Source: Phycisphaerales bacterium
Lineage (GTDB): Bacteria; Planctomycetota; Phycisphaerae; UBA1845
Length of the DNA: 53,022 nt
Reading direction: 5' to 3'
Assembly: GCA_013140575.1 (NCBI GenBank)
Contig: JABFSN010000150.1
Span: 1-53,022 of the forward strand
Every line of letters starts with the position of its first letter. The stretch's first letter is position 1. The notes below the pieces were generated by a model. The model searched no databases and was not told where the DNA came from. It worked only from the letters and a program-made list of their open reading frames with translations. Below, in pieces: positions 39,965 through 49,291 of this stretch. The translations under genes were made by a program, and so were the position numbers.

Positions 39965-40934
39965 CGTGAATCCTGGGATCGGCCCGCGCACAGGCGATGT
40001 CCGCGGCCAACGTGGACAACAACACCAGAACGGCGGATACGACCGACAGCGCCATGACCGTGGGGTAATCGCGTTGGGCGATGCTGGCGTAGAACAGCCG
40101 TCCGATCCCGGGCCAGTTGAACATGACTTCCAGGATGACGGAACCGCTGACGACCGACGGAATGGTCAGGCCCAACAACGTAATCAGCGGCACCCAAGTG
40201 TTGCGGAATGCGTGCCGGAAGATGACGCGGCAGCGTGACAATCCGTTGGCGCGAGCCGTTCGCACATAGTCCTGGCGCAGCGTTTCCAGCATGTTGTTGC
40301 GGACGAACCGCGCCTGATACGCCAGCGCCGGGTAGCTGTAGCAGATTCCGATCAGCAGTGCGTGCCGGACGACGTCCGCAATTCTGCCGCCGACCGACAG
40401 CCCGTCATAATCGTCGGAAATGGCGCCGCTGATGGGCAGCCAGTCGATGGGAATGACCGCGACGGCCGCAATCAGGGCGCCGGCCGCGACGTAATTGGGC
40501 ACGGAAAAAGCCGCGTACAGACCAACCCCCGTAATGCGATCAAACCACCCGCCCGCGCGGACGGCCATGATGACGCCGATGGGGATGGCCAACGCCAGCG
40601 TGGCCCCCAACGATGCCACGGCCAGCCCGACGGTCCACGGCAGCTTCTCGGCGATCTTGTCCCAAACCGGACGGTGATCGACGAACGAATGGCCGAAATC
40701 GAACGTTACCAGCCGTGCCAGCCAGCCGGCGTATTGCCGGTGCAACGGTTGATCGAGGCGCCAGTACGCACGTAGTTGTTCGTGGAGGCGCGCGGAATCG
40801 CCGCCGGGCGTACCGTCCAGCTGCATTGCGGCGGGATCGCCGGGGGCCAAACGTACAACCGCGAATGTCACGATGGTGATGCCAAGAAGCGTGGGGACGG
40901 CCAGCAGCAGACGCTTGACCACGTAGCGGGTCAT
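39954..40934 (-). CDS. Oligopeptide ABC transporter permease, OppB-like (326 aa)
   Basis: This is the other membrane subunit. It begins MTRYVVKRLLLAVPTLLGITIVTFAVVRLAPGDP, the family's standard first helix, and carries the EAA loop YVRTARANGLSRCRVIFRHAFRN before the last helices. Length is normal. It stands after the solute-binding protein gene and before oppC, as in the classical order. Confidence 0.95.
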   Translation of the reverse strand: MTRYVVKRLLLAVPTLLGITIVTFAVVRLAPGDPAAMQLDGTPGGDSARLHEQLRAYWRLDQPLHRQYAGWLARLVTFDFGHSFVDHRPVWDKIAEKLPWTVGLAVASLGATLALAIPIGVIMAVRAGGWFDRITGVGLYAAFSVPNYVAAGALIAAVAVIPIDWLPISGAISDDYDGLSVGGRIADVVRHALLIGICYSYPALAYQARFVRNNMLETLRQDYVRTARANGLSRCRVIFRHAFRNTWVPLITLLGLTIPSVVSGSVILEVMFNWPGIGRLFYASIAQRDYPTVMALSVVSAVLVLLSTLAADIACARADPRIHDAQ

Positions 40935-41000
40935 ACGCCGTCCATCCCGTTTCGAATGGCCGCGGCGGGTACGGATGGGTGACCGCGAAATGCGGACGTG

Positions 41001-42785
41001 TCAATCATCCGCCGTGACCGGGTCGTTTCGGTGCGTCCACCAGTTACGCACGCCGGGAAAAAAATGGACCGGTCCGCGGGGGCTGAACGCCACGCCGCGA
41101 ATATGCCGATTGAACGCCCACAACGTGGGCACGTTGGCGATGAACGCGTAGGGGGCGTCGTCGTAAATGATCCTGCTAATTTCGGCGTAGTGCGCCGTCC
41201 GCTGTCGTTCATCGAAACATTGCCGGGCCTTCTCGAACAGTTCGTCGACACGCGCATTACTGTAACCACCGTAATTGCGGCCGTCGCGATAGGATTCCGT
41301 TCGCCACAGGTTCCATTCGTCGTCCGGGTCCTTGCCGAACGACCATGCGGAAATCGCGGCCTCGAATTGGTGTTCGCGGTTCATCTGCGTGAACGTCGAA
41401 AACTCGAGGGACCGGGTTTCCATCTGCACGCCGATTTTGGCCAGATCGTTCTGGATGATCGCCGCGACGGCCGGCGATGTGGCGCTTTCGGCCGGTACGT
41501 TCAGCGTAAACTGGAACCGTTTGCGTTCGTCACCGTTCGGCGTCGGCGTGGTTTTGTATCGCCAGCCATCGTCGTCGCTGCGGATCCAGCCGGCGCGATC
41601 CAACATCGCCGCGGCCTCGTTCAGATCAAACTCGAATGGTCCGATTTGGGGATTGAACATCGGCGCCGACGAGTGATGAATGCCGTGGGACCGTTCATAC
41701 AATCCGTCGTAGGCCTGTTGCAGGATGCGGTCGTAATCGATCGCACGACAGATCGCCCGGCGTACGTCGCGGTCGGCGAAAAACGGATTCGACCCGTCCT
41801 GATTCCAGCAGATGTAGATGTATTTCCATTGCGGGGCCGTGCCACGAACGCCGACGGCGCGGAATCCTTCGGAATCCGTTTCCCGCGCGAATTGCAACGG
41901 CGTCGTTTCGAATTCGTGAATCAGACCGCGTTCGAACATCCGCAGGCGCGCCGATGGATCGGGCACGATGCGCAGAATGACGCGGTCAAAATGCGGCCGG
42001 GGACCACGATAGCCGTCCCAACGAGCCAGTTCGATCCGATCGTCGGACAACCAGCGCACAAACCGATAGGGGCCGTTGCCGATCGGTTCCCGATTCTGTT
42101 TCACATAGTATTCGTCCCGCGTCAACGTGGGGTCGGCGGCCTTGTGCTGCTCGTAGATGTGCCGCGGGATCACCGGAACGGCCGCATACCAACGGTTGGT
42201 GGGCATCGCCCGCGCGAACCGGAACCGGACGGTCAATCGATCCGGCGCGTCGCACGATACGATCTGGTCCGTCCCCGTTCGGGCGGCCGGGCAGGGCACG
42301 CGATCGTCCATGATCTGCTGATAGGAAAAAACCACGTCGTCGGCCGTGAACGGGCGCCCGTCGTGCCACGTCGCGCCGTCGCGAAGTTTCAATTCGGCCG
42401 ACAGGTGGTCGTCCGATTCACGATACGATTCGACCAGCGCATCGTTGATCGCCCATTCCAGGCGATCGTTGAACGTGAACAGCGGGTCGTAGATCAGCTC
42501 GCGGACCCGGTTGTCCGGGTCCGACGACATCAAGATGGGATTCAGCGTCCGCGGGTTCGCCTTCAAACATAAATACAACGTCGCGTCATCAGCGACCAAC
42601 GACCGGTCGGCCGGCGCCGGTTCGGACAACGACGGCGGATTGATGGGCGCGCCGCCGACGTCGGGCTCGACGGCCGCCGATTGCATGGTGAATAGCGAGG
42701 CCGCTGTGGTCGCTACGAACCCGCCCAACACGACGCCGAATCGATCGTGGAGTCGGCGATGAGATGTTGTGGAGCGTAATCCCAT
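41001..42785 (-). CDS. Extracellular solute-binding protein, OppA-like family 5 (594 aa)
   Basis: This is the substrate-binding protein of the peptide importer, anchored or free in the periplasm. It has an N-terminal hydrophobic signal (VVLGGFVATTAASLFT). The SBP_bac_5 domain follows, with LNPILMSSDPDNRVRELIYDPLF, the family loop DGRPFTADDVVFSYQQ and GNGPYRFVRW. A lipobox is not clear. The ATG at 42785 is chosen; a TTG two codons earlier is possible. It is the first gene of the operon. The ligand is probably oligopeptides, though this family also includes opine, nickel and sugar binders. Confidence 0.92.
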   Translation of the reverse strand: MGLRSTTSHRRLHDRFGVVLGGFVATTAASLFTMQSAAVEPDVGGAPINPPSLSEPAPADRSLVADDATLYLCLKANPRTLNPILMSSDPDNRVRELIYDPLFTFNDRLEWAINDALVESYRESDDHLSAELKLRDGATWHDGRPFTADDVVFSYQQIMDDRVPCPAARTGTDQIVSCDAPDRLTVRFRFARAMPTNRWYAAVPVIPRHIYEQHKAADPTLTRDEYYVKQNREPIGNGPYRFVRWLSDDRIELARWDGYRGPRPHFDRVILRIVPDPSARLRMFERGLIHEFETTPLQFARETDSEGFRAVGVRGTAPQWKYIYICWNQDGSNPFFADRDVRRAICRAIDYDRILQQAYDGLYERSHGIHHSSAPMFNPQIGPFEFDLNEAAAMLDRAGWIRSDDDGWRYKTTPTPNGDERKRFQFTLNVPAESATSPAVAAIIQNDLAKIGVQMETRSLEFSTFTQMNREHQFEAAISAWSFGKDPDDEWNLWRTESYRDGRNYGGYSNARVDELFEKARQCFDERQRTAHYAEISRIIYDDAPYAFIANVPTLWAFNRHIRGVAFSPRGPVHFFPGVRNWWTHRNDPVTADD

Positions 42786-42855
42786 GGGCAAAACCGCAGG
42801 CCCCGGTTCCGTACCGTTGCGATGCGTCCTATACCATGAATCCCGTTCGTCGGCG

Positions 42856-43656
42856 CTATCCCGGCGCCAATACGTTCACAATTGATGCGCCAAATCGGCC
42901 CAACCCGCGCGCGATCCGATGGCCGGCCAGTTGATCCATCCGTCGTTCGATCCAGCCGGCCGCCCTGTAGCCGGGGATGAACCGTCCTCCGATTTTCAGG
43001 GGCCCGAAACCGTGCCCACGGTAGTCGATCCGCCGCAGCCCCGCGCCGCGGGCGATGCGGGCGAATTCGCCGGGACCGAACTGCCGCGCGTCCAGTCCCG
43101 ACCAGGTGTGTTCGATTCGACGACCGATCGTTCCACGCAGCAGGTGTTTCATCGCCACACGGTTGGTGATCTGCACAACCGCGATTCCAGTACTGGCAAG
43201 CAGGTTCCGGATGCGTTCTAGGACGGCCGACGGGTCGTCGAAATACTCGATGAAACCCAACGCCACGATCAGATCAAACGTGCGCGGGGCCAGGCCCAGT
43301 TCAAAAAAATCGGCGGACAAAAACCGGCAACGATCGGACAAATCCCGTTCCGCTGCGAGCCGGTCGGCGGTCGCGATCATGGATGGCGAAATGTCGATGC
43401 CGATCACCTGGTGGCCCGTCGCAGCCAATGCGATCGCCGCCGGGCCCGCGCCACATCCCAAATCCAGCGCGTGTCCGGCTCGCAAAACATGGCGTCGGCA
43501 CAACCGCAACGCCAAGTCCAAACGCGATCGGAAAATGATCCCGGATCTGTCGGCCGCATCGTAGTATCGATTCCAGTCGTCATGCGCCGCGTCGAAATGG
43601 GCCGTCACGGCCAGCCGTTGCGATTGACACGCCGGGGTGGGAATCGTCGCCGTCAT
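42856..43656 (-). CDS. Class I SAM methyltransferase (266 aa)
   Basis: This is a SAM-dependent methyltransferase with motif I ALDLGCGAGPAAIAL (about residues 63-77), an acidic loop (VIGIDIS), then FDLIVALGFIEYFDDP. It belongs to the UbiG/Methyltransf_25 type, with a C-terminal part that could bind a sugar or lipid. Its start overlaps the stop of the GT4 gene (ATGA), so it belongs to the same transcript and probably methylates the polysaccharide or its precursor. The substrate is not known. Confidence 0.88.
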   Translation of the reverse strand: MTATIPTPACQSQRLAVTAHFDAAHDDWNRYYDAADRSGIIFRSRLDLALRLCRRHVLRAGHALDLGCGAGPAAIALAATGHQVIGIDISPSMIATADRLAAERDLSDRCRFLSADFFELGLAPRTFDLIVALGFIEYFDDPSAVLERIRNLLASTGIAVVQITNRVAMKHLLRGTIGRRIEHTWSGLDARQFGPGEFARIARGAGLRRIDYRGHGFGPLKIGGRFIPGYRAAGWIERRMDQLAGHRIARGLGRFGASIVNVLAPG

Positions 43657-44885
43657 CGGGGCGCCCCCACCGTCACGCCGGGCATCGGTCCGGTCCAACG
43701 GCGCGCCGGCGTCGAATGAAACGAATCCGTGCCGGCGGCCGCAACGGCAGAGCGCAGGACGACCGCCGTTTCACGTCCGACATCATCCCACGTGCGAACG
43801 GCATTGGTCACCACGCTGCCGTGATCAGGCGTCTCGATCATGGCCGTACAGGCGCGTTCCAGCGCAACGGGATCGCCAAACGGGACGACGATGGAACGGT
43901 GCCCCGCGACGACTTCGCGATTCCCGCCCACATCGGTACAGACGATCGGCAGTCCGACGGCGGCGGCCTCGCACAGTGCGTTGCAACATCCCTCGTTCCG
44001 TGTCGGCAACACGAACACATCGCCCGCCTGCAACCATTTCGCAATTTCGTCCGGCGGAAGCGCACCTGTGAACGTGACGATTCGATCCAATCCGGCGCGG
44101 CGGGATTGCCGCCGCAGCGCGGCGCCGTAGGGCCGCTCGGCGCCGTCGTCGCCGATCACGACGTAACGAACCGCCGGCATTCGCCGAACCAATCGGGGCA
44201 ATATCTCCAGGACATGCTGAACACCCTTGCGCGGACACAAATGTCCGACCGTCACCAGAATGGTTTCATCGTCCGACCTGCCGAGCGCTGCCCGTGCGGC
44301 CGATCGATCGCCGGGTTGAAACACGTCGGCATCTACGCCGTTGGGTAGGACATGAATCCGGGCCGGGTCGATTCCCAATCCAACGGTCAGCCGTTTCAAC
44401 GAATCGGAAACGGCGATGACCGCCGCGGCGCGGCGCAACGCACGGACGATCGGACCGCGTTTCAGCCACTGCCGGCTGCAGCGCGGCAGAACCCCGCGTA
44501 ACGTCACCACGAACGGCAATCCGGTCGCAGCCGCCAGGCGCGCAACCGCGACCCCATCGGGCCAACTGAAATGCGCGTCCAGCAGATCGATTTCGCCGCG
44601 CGCCGTCCACGACCGGATCAACGGCATGACCGCGCGGGCGTATAGAACCGGGTTCCACGGTCCGGCCATGCCGGGCAGGTAGGGCATTGGAACCCGCCAC
44701 ACCGGCGGACGCTCGTCGTCATCGACCCGGACGGGCGGGCGGGGTTTCCAAATCGGCGTCGGCACGACATGGACCACGCGAACGTGTTCCGTTTTGGCGA
44801 CCGCCCGTAGGCGGGCACGCACAAACAGCCCGGCGCGCGGCCGCTCGGGCGACGGATAACACGAGCTAAGGCTGACGATGATCAT
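43653..44885 (-). CDS. GT4 family glycosyltransferase (410 aa)
   Basis: This is a retaining transferase of the GT-B fold. The N-terminal Rossmann half begins MIIVSLSSCYPSPERPRAG. The C-terminal half begins at VTVGHLCPRKGVQHVLE and has the donor-site motif NEGCCNALCEAAAVGLPIV (EX7E type). It would add a sugar to the growing polysaccharide on the cytoplasmic side. The ATG at 44885 overlaps the asnB-like stop (ATGA). Length is normal. Confidence 0.92.
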   Translation of the reverse strand: MIIVSLSSCYPSPERPRAGLFVRARLRAVAKTEHVRVVHVVPTPIWKPRPPVRVDDDERPPVWRVPMPYLPGMAGPWNPVLYARAVMPLIRSWTARGEIDLLDAHFSWPDGVAVARLAAATGLPFVVTLRGVLPRCSRQWLKRGPIVRALRRAAAVIAVSDSLKRLTVGLGIDPARIHVLPNGVDADVFQPGDRSAARAALGRSDDETILVTVGHLCPRKGVQHVLEILPRLVRRMPAVRYVVIGDDGAERPYGAALRRQSRRAGLDRIVTFTGALPPDEIAKWLQAGDVFVLPTRNEGCCNALCEAAAVGLPIVCTDVGGNREVVAGHRSIVVPFGDPVALERACTAMIETPDHGSVVTNAVRTWDDVGRETAVVLRSAVAAAGTDSFHSTPARRWTGPMPGVTVGAPR

Positions 44886-46804
44886 GCCAGCGCCGCCGCG
44901 ACGCCGGACGTCGTCTTGATGCCACGTTCGCGAACCACGGGTGCGATCGACGCGACGCGTTGCAGCCACAGTTCCAACATCAACAGCGCCCAAACGCGGC
45001 TGCCCATCCCCCGCCGCCCACCGTTCAGTTGTGTCCAGACGTCGTCAATCGCCGACGGCGCCAGCCATTCATGGATGCGCGCGGATGAGACGCATAACGT
45101 GTCCTGAACCACGTGGCGGAACGGCCCCATGATCCACGCATCCAACGGCGCCTCGAATCCCCGTTTTCGCCGGTTCACGATCGTTCGTCCCAGCCACGGT
45201 TCGACCGCCCTTCGCAACGCGAATTTGCCCCGACCGTGATCGATTTTCAGGTGATCCGGCAGCGTCGCCATGGTGGTGACGAACGGTATATCCAACAGCG
45301 GCACGCGCACTTCCAGACCGTTGGCCATTGCCGCGCGATCGGTTTTGCACAACACACCGTCGGCCAGCCAGGTCTTGATATCGACGTATTGCCCGCGGCG
45401 CAGCGCTCCCTCGGCGTCGCAGCGGTTGAAATGGCCCGCCAACACGCCGAACGGATCGTGCCCACCCAACGCCGGCAAGGCGTCGCCACCAAACAGGGCC
45501 AACGTTTCATCAGGCGAAAACCACGCAACGTTCAGGTAATGGGCGAAATCGTCGTCCCCGGTCAACTGTTCAGCGAATCCCCGCACGCGCGGACCGGCCA
45601 CGTCGGCGCACGCGCGGACGAATCGCCCGGTCCAGTCGCCGGCCAAAAAACGCCGCGCAATCCGTTCACGCTCGTGGCGCAAGTAACGGGTGTAGCCCGC
45701 GAATAGTTCGTCGCCGCCGTCGCCGGACAAAACCGCCTTGACGCGATTGCGGGCCATTTCGCTGACATAGTAGGTGGGAATGGCCGACGGATCGGCGAAC
45801 GGCTCGTCGAAACAATCGACCAGTTGCTCGATCAGTTGCGTCGGATCCGGCGTCATCAGGCAATCGACATGATCGGTTCCCAGCCGGATCGCGGTTTCCC
45901 GCGCCCCGGCGCGCTCGTCGTACATGGTTTCGCTGAAACCAATCGTATGGGTCGGCACCGGTCCCGCAGCGGACCGGGACATCGCGGCCACCACCGCGGC
46001 GGAATCGATGCCGCCGCTCAAAAAAGCCCCCACCGGGACGTCGGCCATCATGTGGGTTTCGACGGCCGACTGAATTCCGTCGCGAATCAGCGCCATCCAT
46101 TCGTCGTCGGTGCGGGTCGCATCGGCGCGCATCGACAAGTCCCAGTAGGTCTGTGCATTGTGAATGCCGTCACGAACGACCAGCCGCTGCCCAGGTTCCA
46201 GCTTCCGAACGCCTCGCAAAATGGTCCGCGGCGACGGCACGTAGTGATACGTCAAGTATTCGTGGACGGCAGCAAGGTCGATATCGCGTCCCAATTGCGG
46301 ATGCAGCATCAACGCGTCCAATCTGGACGCGAATAGGATCGAGCCGTCGAGTGCGGCGTAATACAGCGGCTTGACGCCGATCGGGTCGCGGGCCAACAGC
46401 AGCGTTCGTCGCGGTTCGTCCCAAATGGCGAACGCGAACATGCCCCGCAATCGATCCACACAAGCAACGCCGACCTCCTCGTACAGATGCAGAATGACTT
46501 CGCAGTCGCTCGCGGTGGAAAAATGATGACCCCCACTCTCCAATTCGTCGCGCAACGGAACGTGGTTGTAGATTTGTCCGTTGGCGACCATCCAGACCGT
46601 GCCGTTTTCGTTGGCGATGGGTTGGTGACCGTCGGCCGGCGAGACGATGGCCAGACGCGTGTGACCCAGCACCGCCGTTCGCCGGGTCACCATGCCCCGC
46701 CCGTCCGGTCCCCGCTGATGCAGCCGGTCCAGCATGGCCGCGACCACGAAACGGTCGTCGGGGTCTAGCGTGCGGTCGGACACGATGCCGGCAATGCCGC
46801 ACAT
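44882..46804 (-). CDS. Asparagine synthase-like glutamine amidotransferase (640 aa)
   Basis: Two domains are visible. The N-terminal glutaminase (about residues 2-200) has Cys2 as nucleophile (MCGIAGIVSD), plus the ammonia-site RGPDGRG and the loop NGQIYNH. The C-terminal synthetase has the PP-loop SGGIDS (263-268) and SGDGGDELFAGYTRY. Cys2 must be exposed after Met removal, so the start at 46804 is firm. It begins 40 bases inside the end of the preceding GT4 gene. In surface-polysaccharide loci, including those with exosortase, such enzymes are thought to amidate a sugar acid or peptide rather than make asparagine. Confidence 0.93.
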   Translation of the reverse strand: MCGIAGIVSDRTLDPDDRFVVAAMLDRLHQRGPDGRGMVTRRTAVLGHTRLAIVSPADGHQPIANENGTVWMVANGQIYNHVPLRDELESGGHHFSTASDCEVILHLYEEVGVACVDRLRGMFAFAIWDEPRRTLLLARDPIGVKPLYYAALDGSILFASRLDALMLHPQLGRDIDLAAVHEYLTYHYVPSPRTILRGVRKLEPGQRLVVRDGIHNAQTYWDLSMRADATRTDDEWMALIRDGIQSAVETHMMADVPVGAFLSGGIDSAAVVAAMSRSAAGPVPTHTIGFSETMYDERAGARETAIRLGTDHVDCLMTPDPTQLIEQLVDCFDEPFADPSAIPTYYVSEMARNRVKAVLSGDGGDELFAGYTRYLRHERERIARRFLAGDWTGRFVRACADVAGPRVRGFAEQLTGDDDFAHYLNVAWFSPDETLALFGGDALPALGGHDPFGVLAGHFNRCDAEGALRRGQYVDIKTWLADGVLCKTDRAAMANGLEVRVPLLDIPFVTTMATLPDHLKIDHGRGKFALRRAVEPWLGRTIVNRRKRGFEAPLDAWIMGPFRHVVQDTLCVSSARIHEWLAPSAIDDVWTQLNGGRRGMGSRVWALLMLELWLQRVASIAPVVRERGIKTTSGVAAALA

Positions 46805-47994
46805 TCGTTGAACTCCGGTTGCGTCGCCGCCGATCCGATCGACCGATAGAACGCCTGATATCGTTCGACGGCCGCTGAAAATCCGTGGCACGATTCAGCA
46901 CGTTGTCGAGCGGCGGCGCCCAATCGTTGTCGTTCCGCCGGGTCGTGGATCATCCGGACCAATGCCGCCGCCAGCGAGTCCGAATCGCACGGGGCGACCA
47001 ATCGCGCGCATCGGCCCGCGTTCGCCACACAACCGGCATCCCCGACCGCCGTTAGAAGAATCGGCAATCCGCAGGCCATCGCTTCAAGGACGGCATTGCT
47101 GGACTGTTCGTACCGGCTGGGGTGAACGAACAGGTCGGCCGCGTGAAGCACGCCCGCGACGTCCTCGACGCTGCCCAGAAACCGCGTTCGGACCGATTCC
47201 GGCAGCGTTTCGGCACGATTTTCCAGCGGCCCGCGCAACGGTCCGTCGCCGGCGAGCAGAATGCACACGCCGCCCAAACGCGGCGCGCTGCTCGCGACGG
47301 CGTCAAGCGCCATTCGATGGTCCTTGACCGGTGCCAGCGCGCCGACCATGGCGATGACGGTTTCGTCGGGTCGGACGCCGTATGCCGCGCGGGCAGCGCA
47401 GCGCTGATCCGCCGTCGGCGGGCGGAACCGTTCAATACTGACGCCGTTGGGCAGTACGTCGACGCGGCAGGATGGCGCGCCCAATTCGTCGACCAGTTGT
47501 TGTTTTCCGGCGTACGAAACGGCCGTGAATGGGAACCGACGCAGACGCAGCCAACGGGCGCGACGACGCTGAACGCTGGTGAATCCGCCGTCGTGTTCCA
47601 ACCCGTGGAATCCCAGCACGGTCCTGTTGATTTCGTGGCCGGCGATGCGGCGTGCCAGCACCGCGTCGCACCATGTATTGAAATTCCGCGCGTGCAGGAT
47701 ATCCGGGCGGATGCGACGGATTACGGAAGCCAGTTTGACCGCGGCCCAGCGATCGGAGCGGCGGCAGTTCAATGGAATGACGGCGACCTCGGCGGGCAGT
47801 TGATCGGCCAACGGCCCGGGCTCGCGCAGGGTGCAGACGGTGTGCGACAACGACGGCGACTGGGTCGCGCGAATTACCGCCGCCAGCGTCCGTTCCATCC
47901 CGCCGGTGCTAAGCGAATGCACGACGTGCACCACCGCCGTACGCGAGCGGGTTGTCGTCCCACCAGGCGCCCATGTCCGCCGATCGTCCGTCAT
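46765..47994 (-). CDS. GT4 family glycosyltransferase, EpsH-associated-like (409 aa)
   Basis: This is a GT-B fold transferase. It opens with VVHVVHSLSTGGMERTLAAV, a start much like sugar transferases of exosortase/EpsH-linked loci. The C-terminal domain has AMVGALAPVKDHRMALDA and the donor motif SRYEQSSNAVLEAMACGLPIL. It overlaps the 3' end of the ligase gene by 86 bases if started at ATG 47994, so a GTG within the next 60 bases is possible. The end overlaps the amidotransferase gene by 40 bases. Confidence 0.88.
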   Translation of the reverse strand: MTDDRRTWAPGGTTTRSRTAVVHVVHSLSTGGMERTLAAVIRATQSPSLSHTVCTLREPGPLADQLPAEVAVIPLNCRRSDRWAAVKLASVIRRIRPDILHARNFNTWCDAVLARRIAGHEINRTVLGFHGLEHDGGFTSVQRRRARWLRLRRFPFTAVSYAGKQQLVDELGAPSCRVDVLPNGVSIERFRPPTADQRCAARAAYGVRPDETVIAMVGALAPVKDHRMALDAVASSAPRLGGVCILLAGDGPLRGPLENRAETLPESVRTRFLGSVEDVAGVLHAADLFVHPSRYEQSSNAVLEAMACGLPILLTAVGDAGCVANAGRCARLVAPCDSDSLAAALVRMIHDPAERQRLGAAARQRAESCHGFSAAVERYQAFYRSIGSAATQPEFNECAALPASCPTAR

Positions 47995-49285
47995 CAAGCA
48001 GCACCTTTCCGTCCGCGGCTTCGGATAGCACGACGCGTTTCAGGCAGCCGGGCAGGGCCATCAGCCACCAAAACGCTTCCGTATAGAACCGATCGGTAAA
48101 AAACTGCGTCCCCGCGCTGATGACCAGCGACACCATTAGTCCGTAGGCCATGTAACGCGCCCAGGCGGGGTCGGCCGACTGTTTGGCCCGCCAATGGCAC
48201 TGCCACGCCTGCACAAAAGACGTGCCGAACAGTAGGACGAACAGGAATATCCCCTGTATGCCCAATTCAGCCCAGCACAGGAGATACGAGTTGTGGGGGG
48301 CGCGACGCCCCAGTTCGCGGTCCATCCGGGCGATCGTGGGTACGAAGTTGCCGACCCCCACGCCCAGCGGGTATCTGCGGATCATCCGCCATGCGTCCTC
48401 CCATATTTCCAGACGGGCGGACGCGGCATCGTCCTGCTGAATGGTTTTCTGACTCTTCATCGTCGCCATGCGATCCCAATAGGGTTGGTCGACCAGGAAC
48501 CAACTGCACAGCAGGACCGCGGTGGTTGCCGCATACGTCTTGAAGCGTCGCCCCTTCGGCGCCAGTAACACAACCGCCACCACCCCGCATAGGAGACCCA
48601 CGAACGCGGAACGCGTGCGGCTGAGAATAATGGTGTTGATGGTCAGGGCGCCGCTGATGAGGATGACGGGTTTCAAGAGCCAGGAACGGCAGGTCATGAA
48701 CGCGACGCCGATGATCGGCAGCATCATGGACATATGGGCTGCCAAACCCGATGCCTGCCGAAAATCGGGCCCGCCGACTTTTTCGAGGCGACCCATGGCG
48801 AACGCCCCGGGCGGCGCCGTCCAGGCGTCGTATCCGATGTACAGACTGCCCGCGACGAACGTCCAAACAATAATGGAAAAGTGCCGGCGGGTGATGACGA
48901 TCCGCGTCATGCAAAAAATGAACAGCAGCATCTTGAAGAACTTGTCCAGCAACGGCGCGGACTCGTCACCGGGGCCCAGTCCCGTGAATTCCGACGTGAC
49001 CACCACCAACGCCATGGCCAGTGCCGACATGTCCCACAGGTTCAGGGCGGGGCGGCAGGCCGGCAGACGCGGCAGGGTCAGGAGCATCCCCAGCATCATG
49101 CAGACGGCGGCCGTCATCGAATAACGAATGCCCAGCGGTTCGAGTGGAATGTGCCACCAGGCGTGTTCGGGGTAAACCTGGTAGATCATCATGTAGTTGA
49201 CGATGCCCAGAATGGGCATGATCAACGACGCGGCGCTGATGCCGAAAAAATACATCAGAAAGGCGATGCTTTTGAGCGGCAACAT
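47909..49285 (-). CDS. O-antigen ligase-like / Wzy-type membrane protein (458 aa)
   Basis: This is a polytopic protein with about eleven helices. A large periplasmic loop carries ARLEIWEDAWRMIRRYPLGV and RRAPHNSYLLCWAELGIQG, the Wzy_C signature of O-antigen ligases and polymerases. It also resembles the O-glycosylation ligases found with exosortase A. It would transfer or polymerise the lipid-linked glycan made by the neighbouring transferases. The start is six bases after the GT4 stop. Confidence 0.87.
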   Translation of the reverse strand: MLPLKSIAFLMYFFGISAASLIMPILGIVNYMMIYQVYPEHAWWHIPLEPLGIRYSMTAAVCMMLGMLLTLPRLPACRPALNLWDMSALAMALVVVTSEFTGLGPGDESAPLLDKFFKMLLFIFCMTRIVITRRHFSIIVWTFVAGSLYIGYDAWTAPPGAFAMGRLEKVGGPDFRQASGLAAHMSMMLPIIGVAFMTCRSWLLKPVILISGALTINTIILSRTRSAFVGLLCGVVAVVLLAPKGRRFKTYAATTAVLLCSWFLVDQPYWDRMATMKSQKTIQQDDAASARLEIWEDAWRMIRRYPLGVGVGNFVPTIARMDRELGRRAPHNSYLLCWAELGIQGIFLFVLLFGTSFVQAWQCHWRAKQSADPAWARYMAYGLMVSLVISAGTQFFTDRFYTEAFWWLMALPGCLKRVVLSEAADGKVLLDDGRSADMGAWWDDNPLAYGGGARRAFA

Positions 49286-49291
49286 GGTCGG

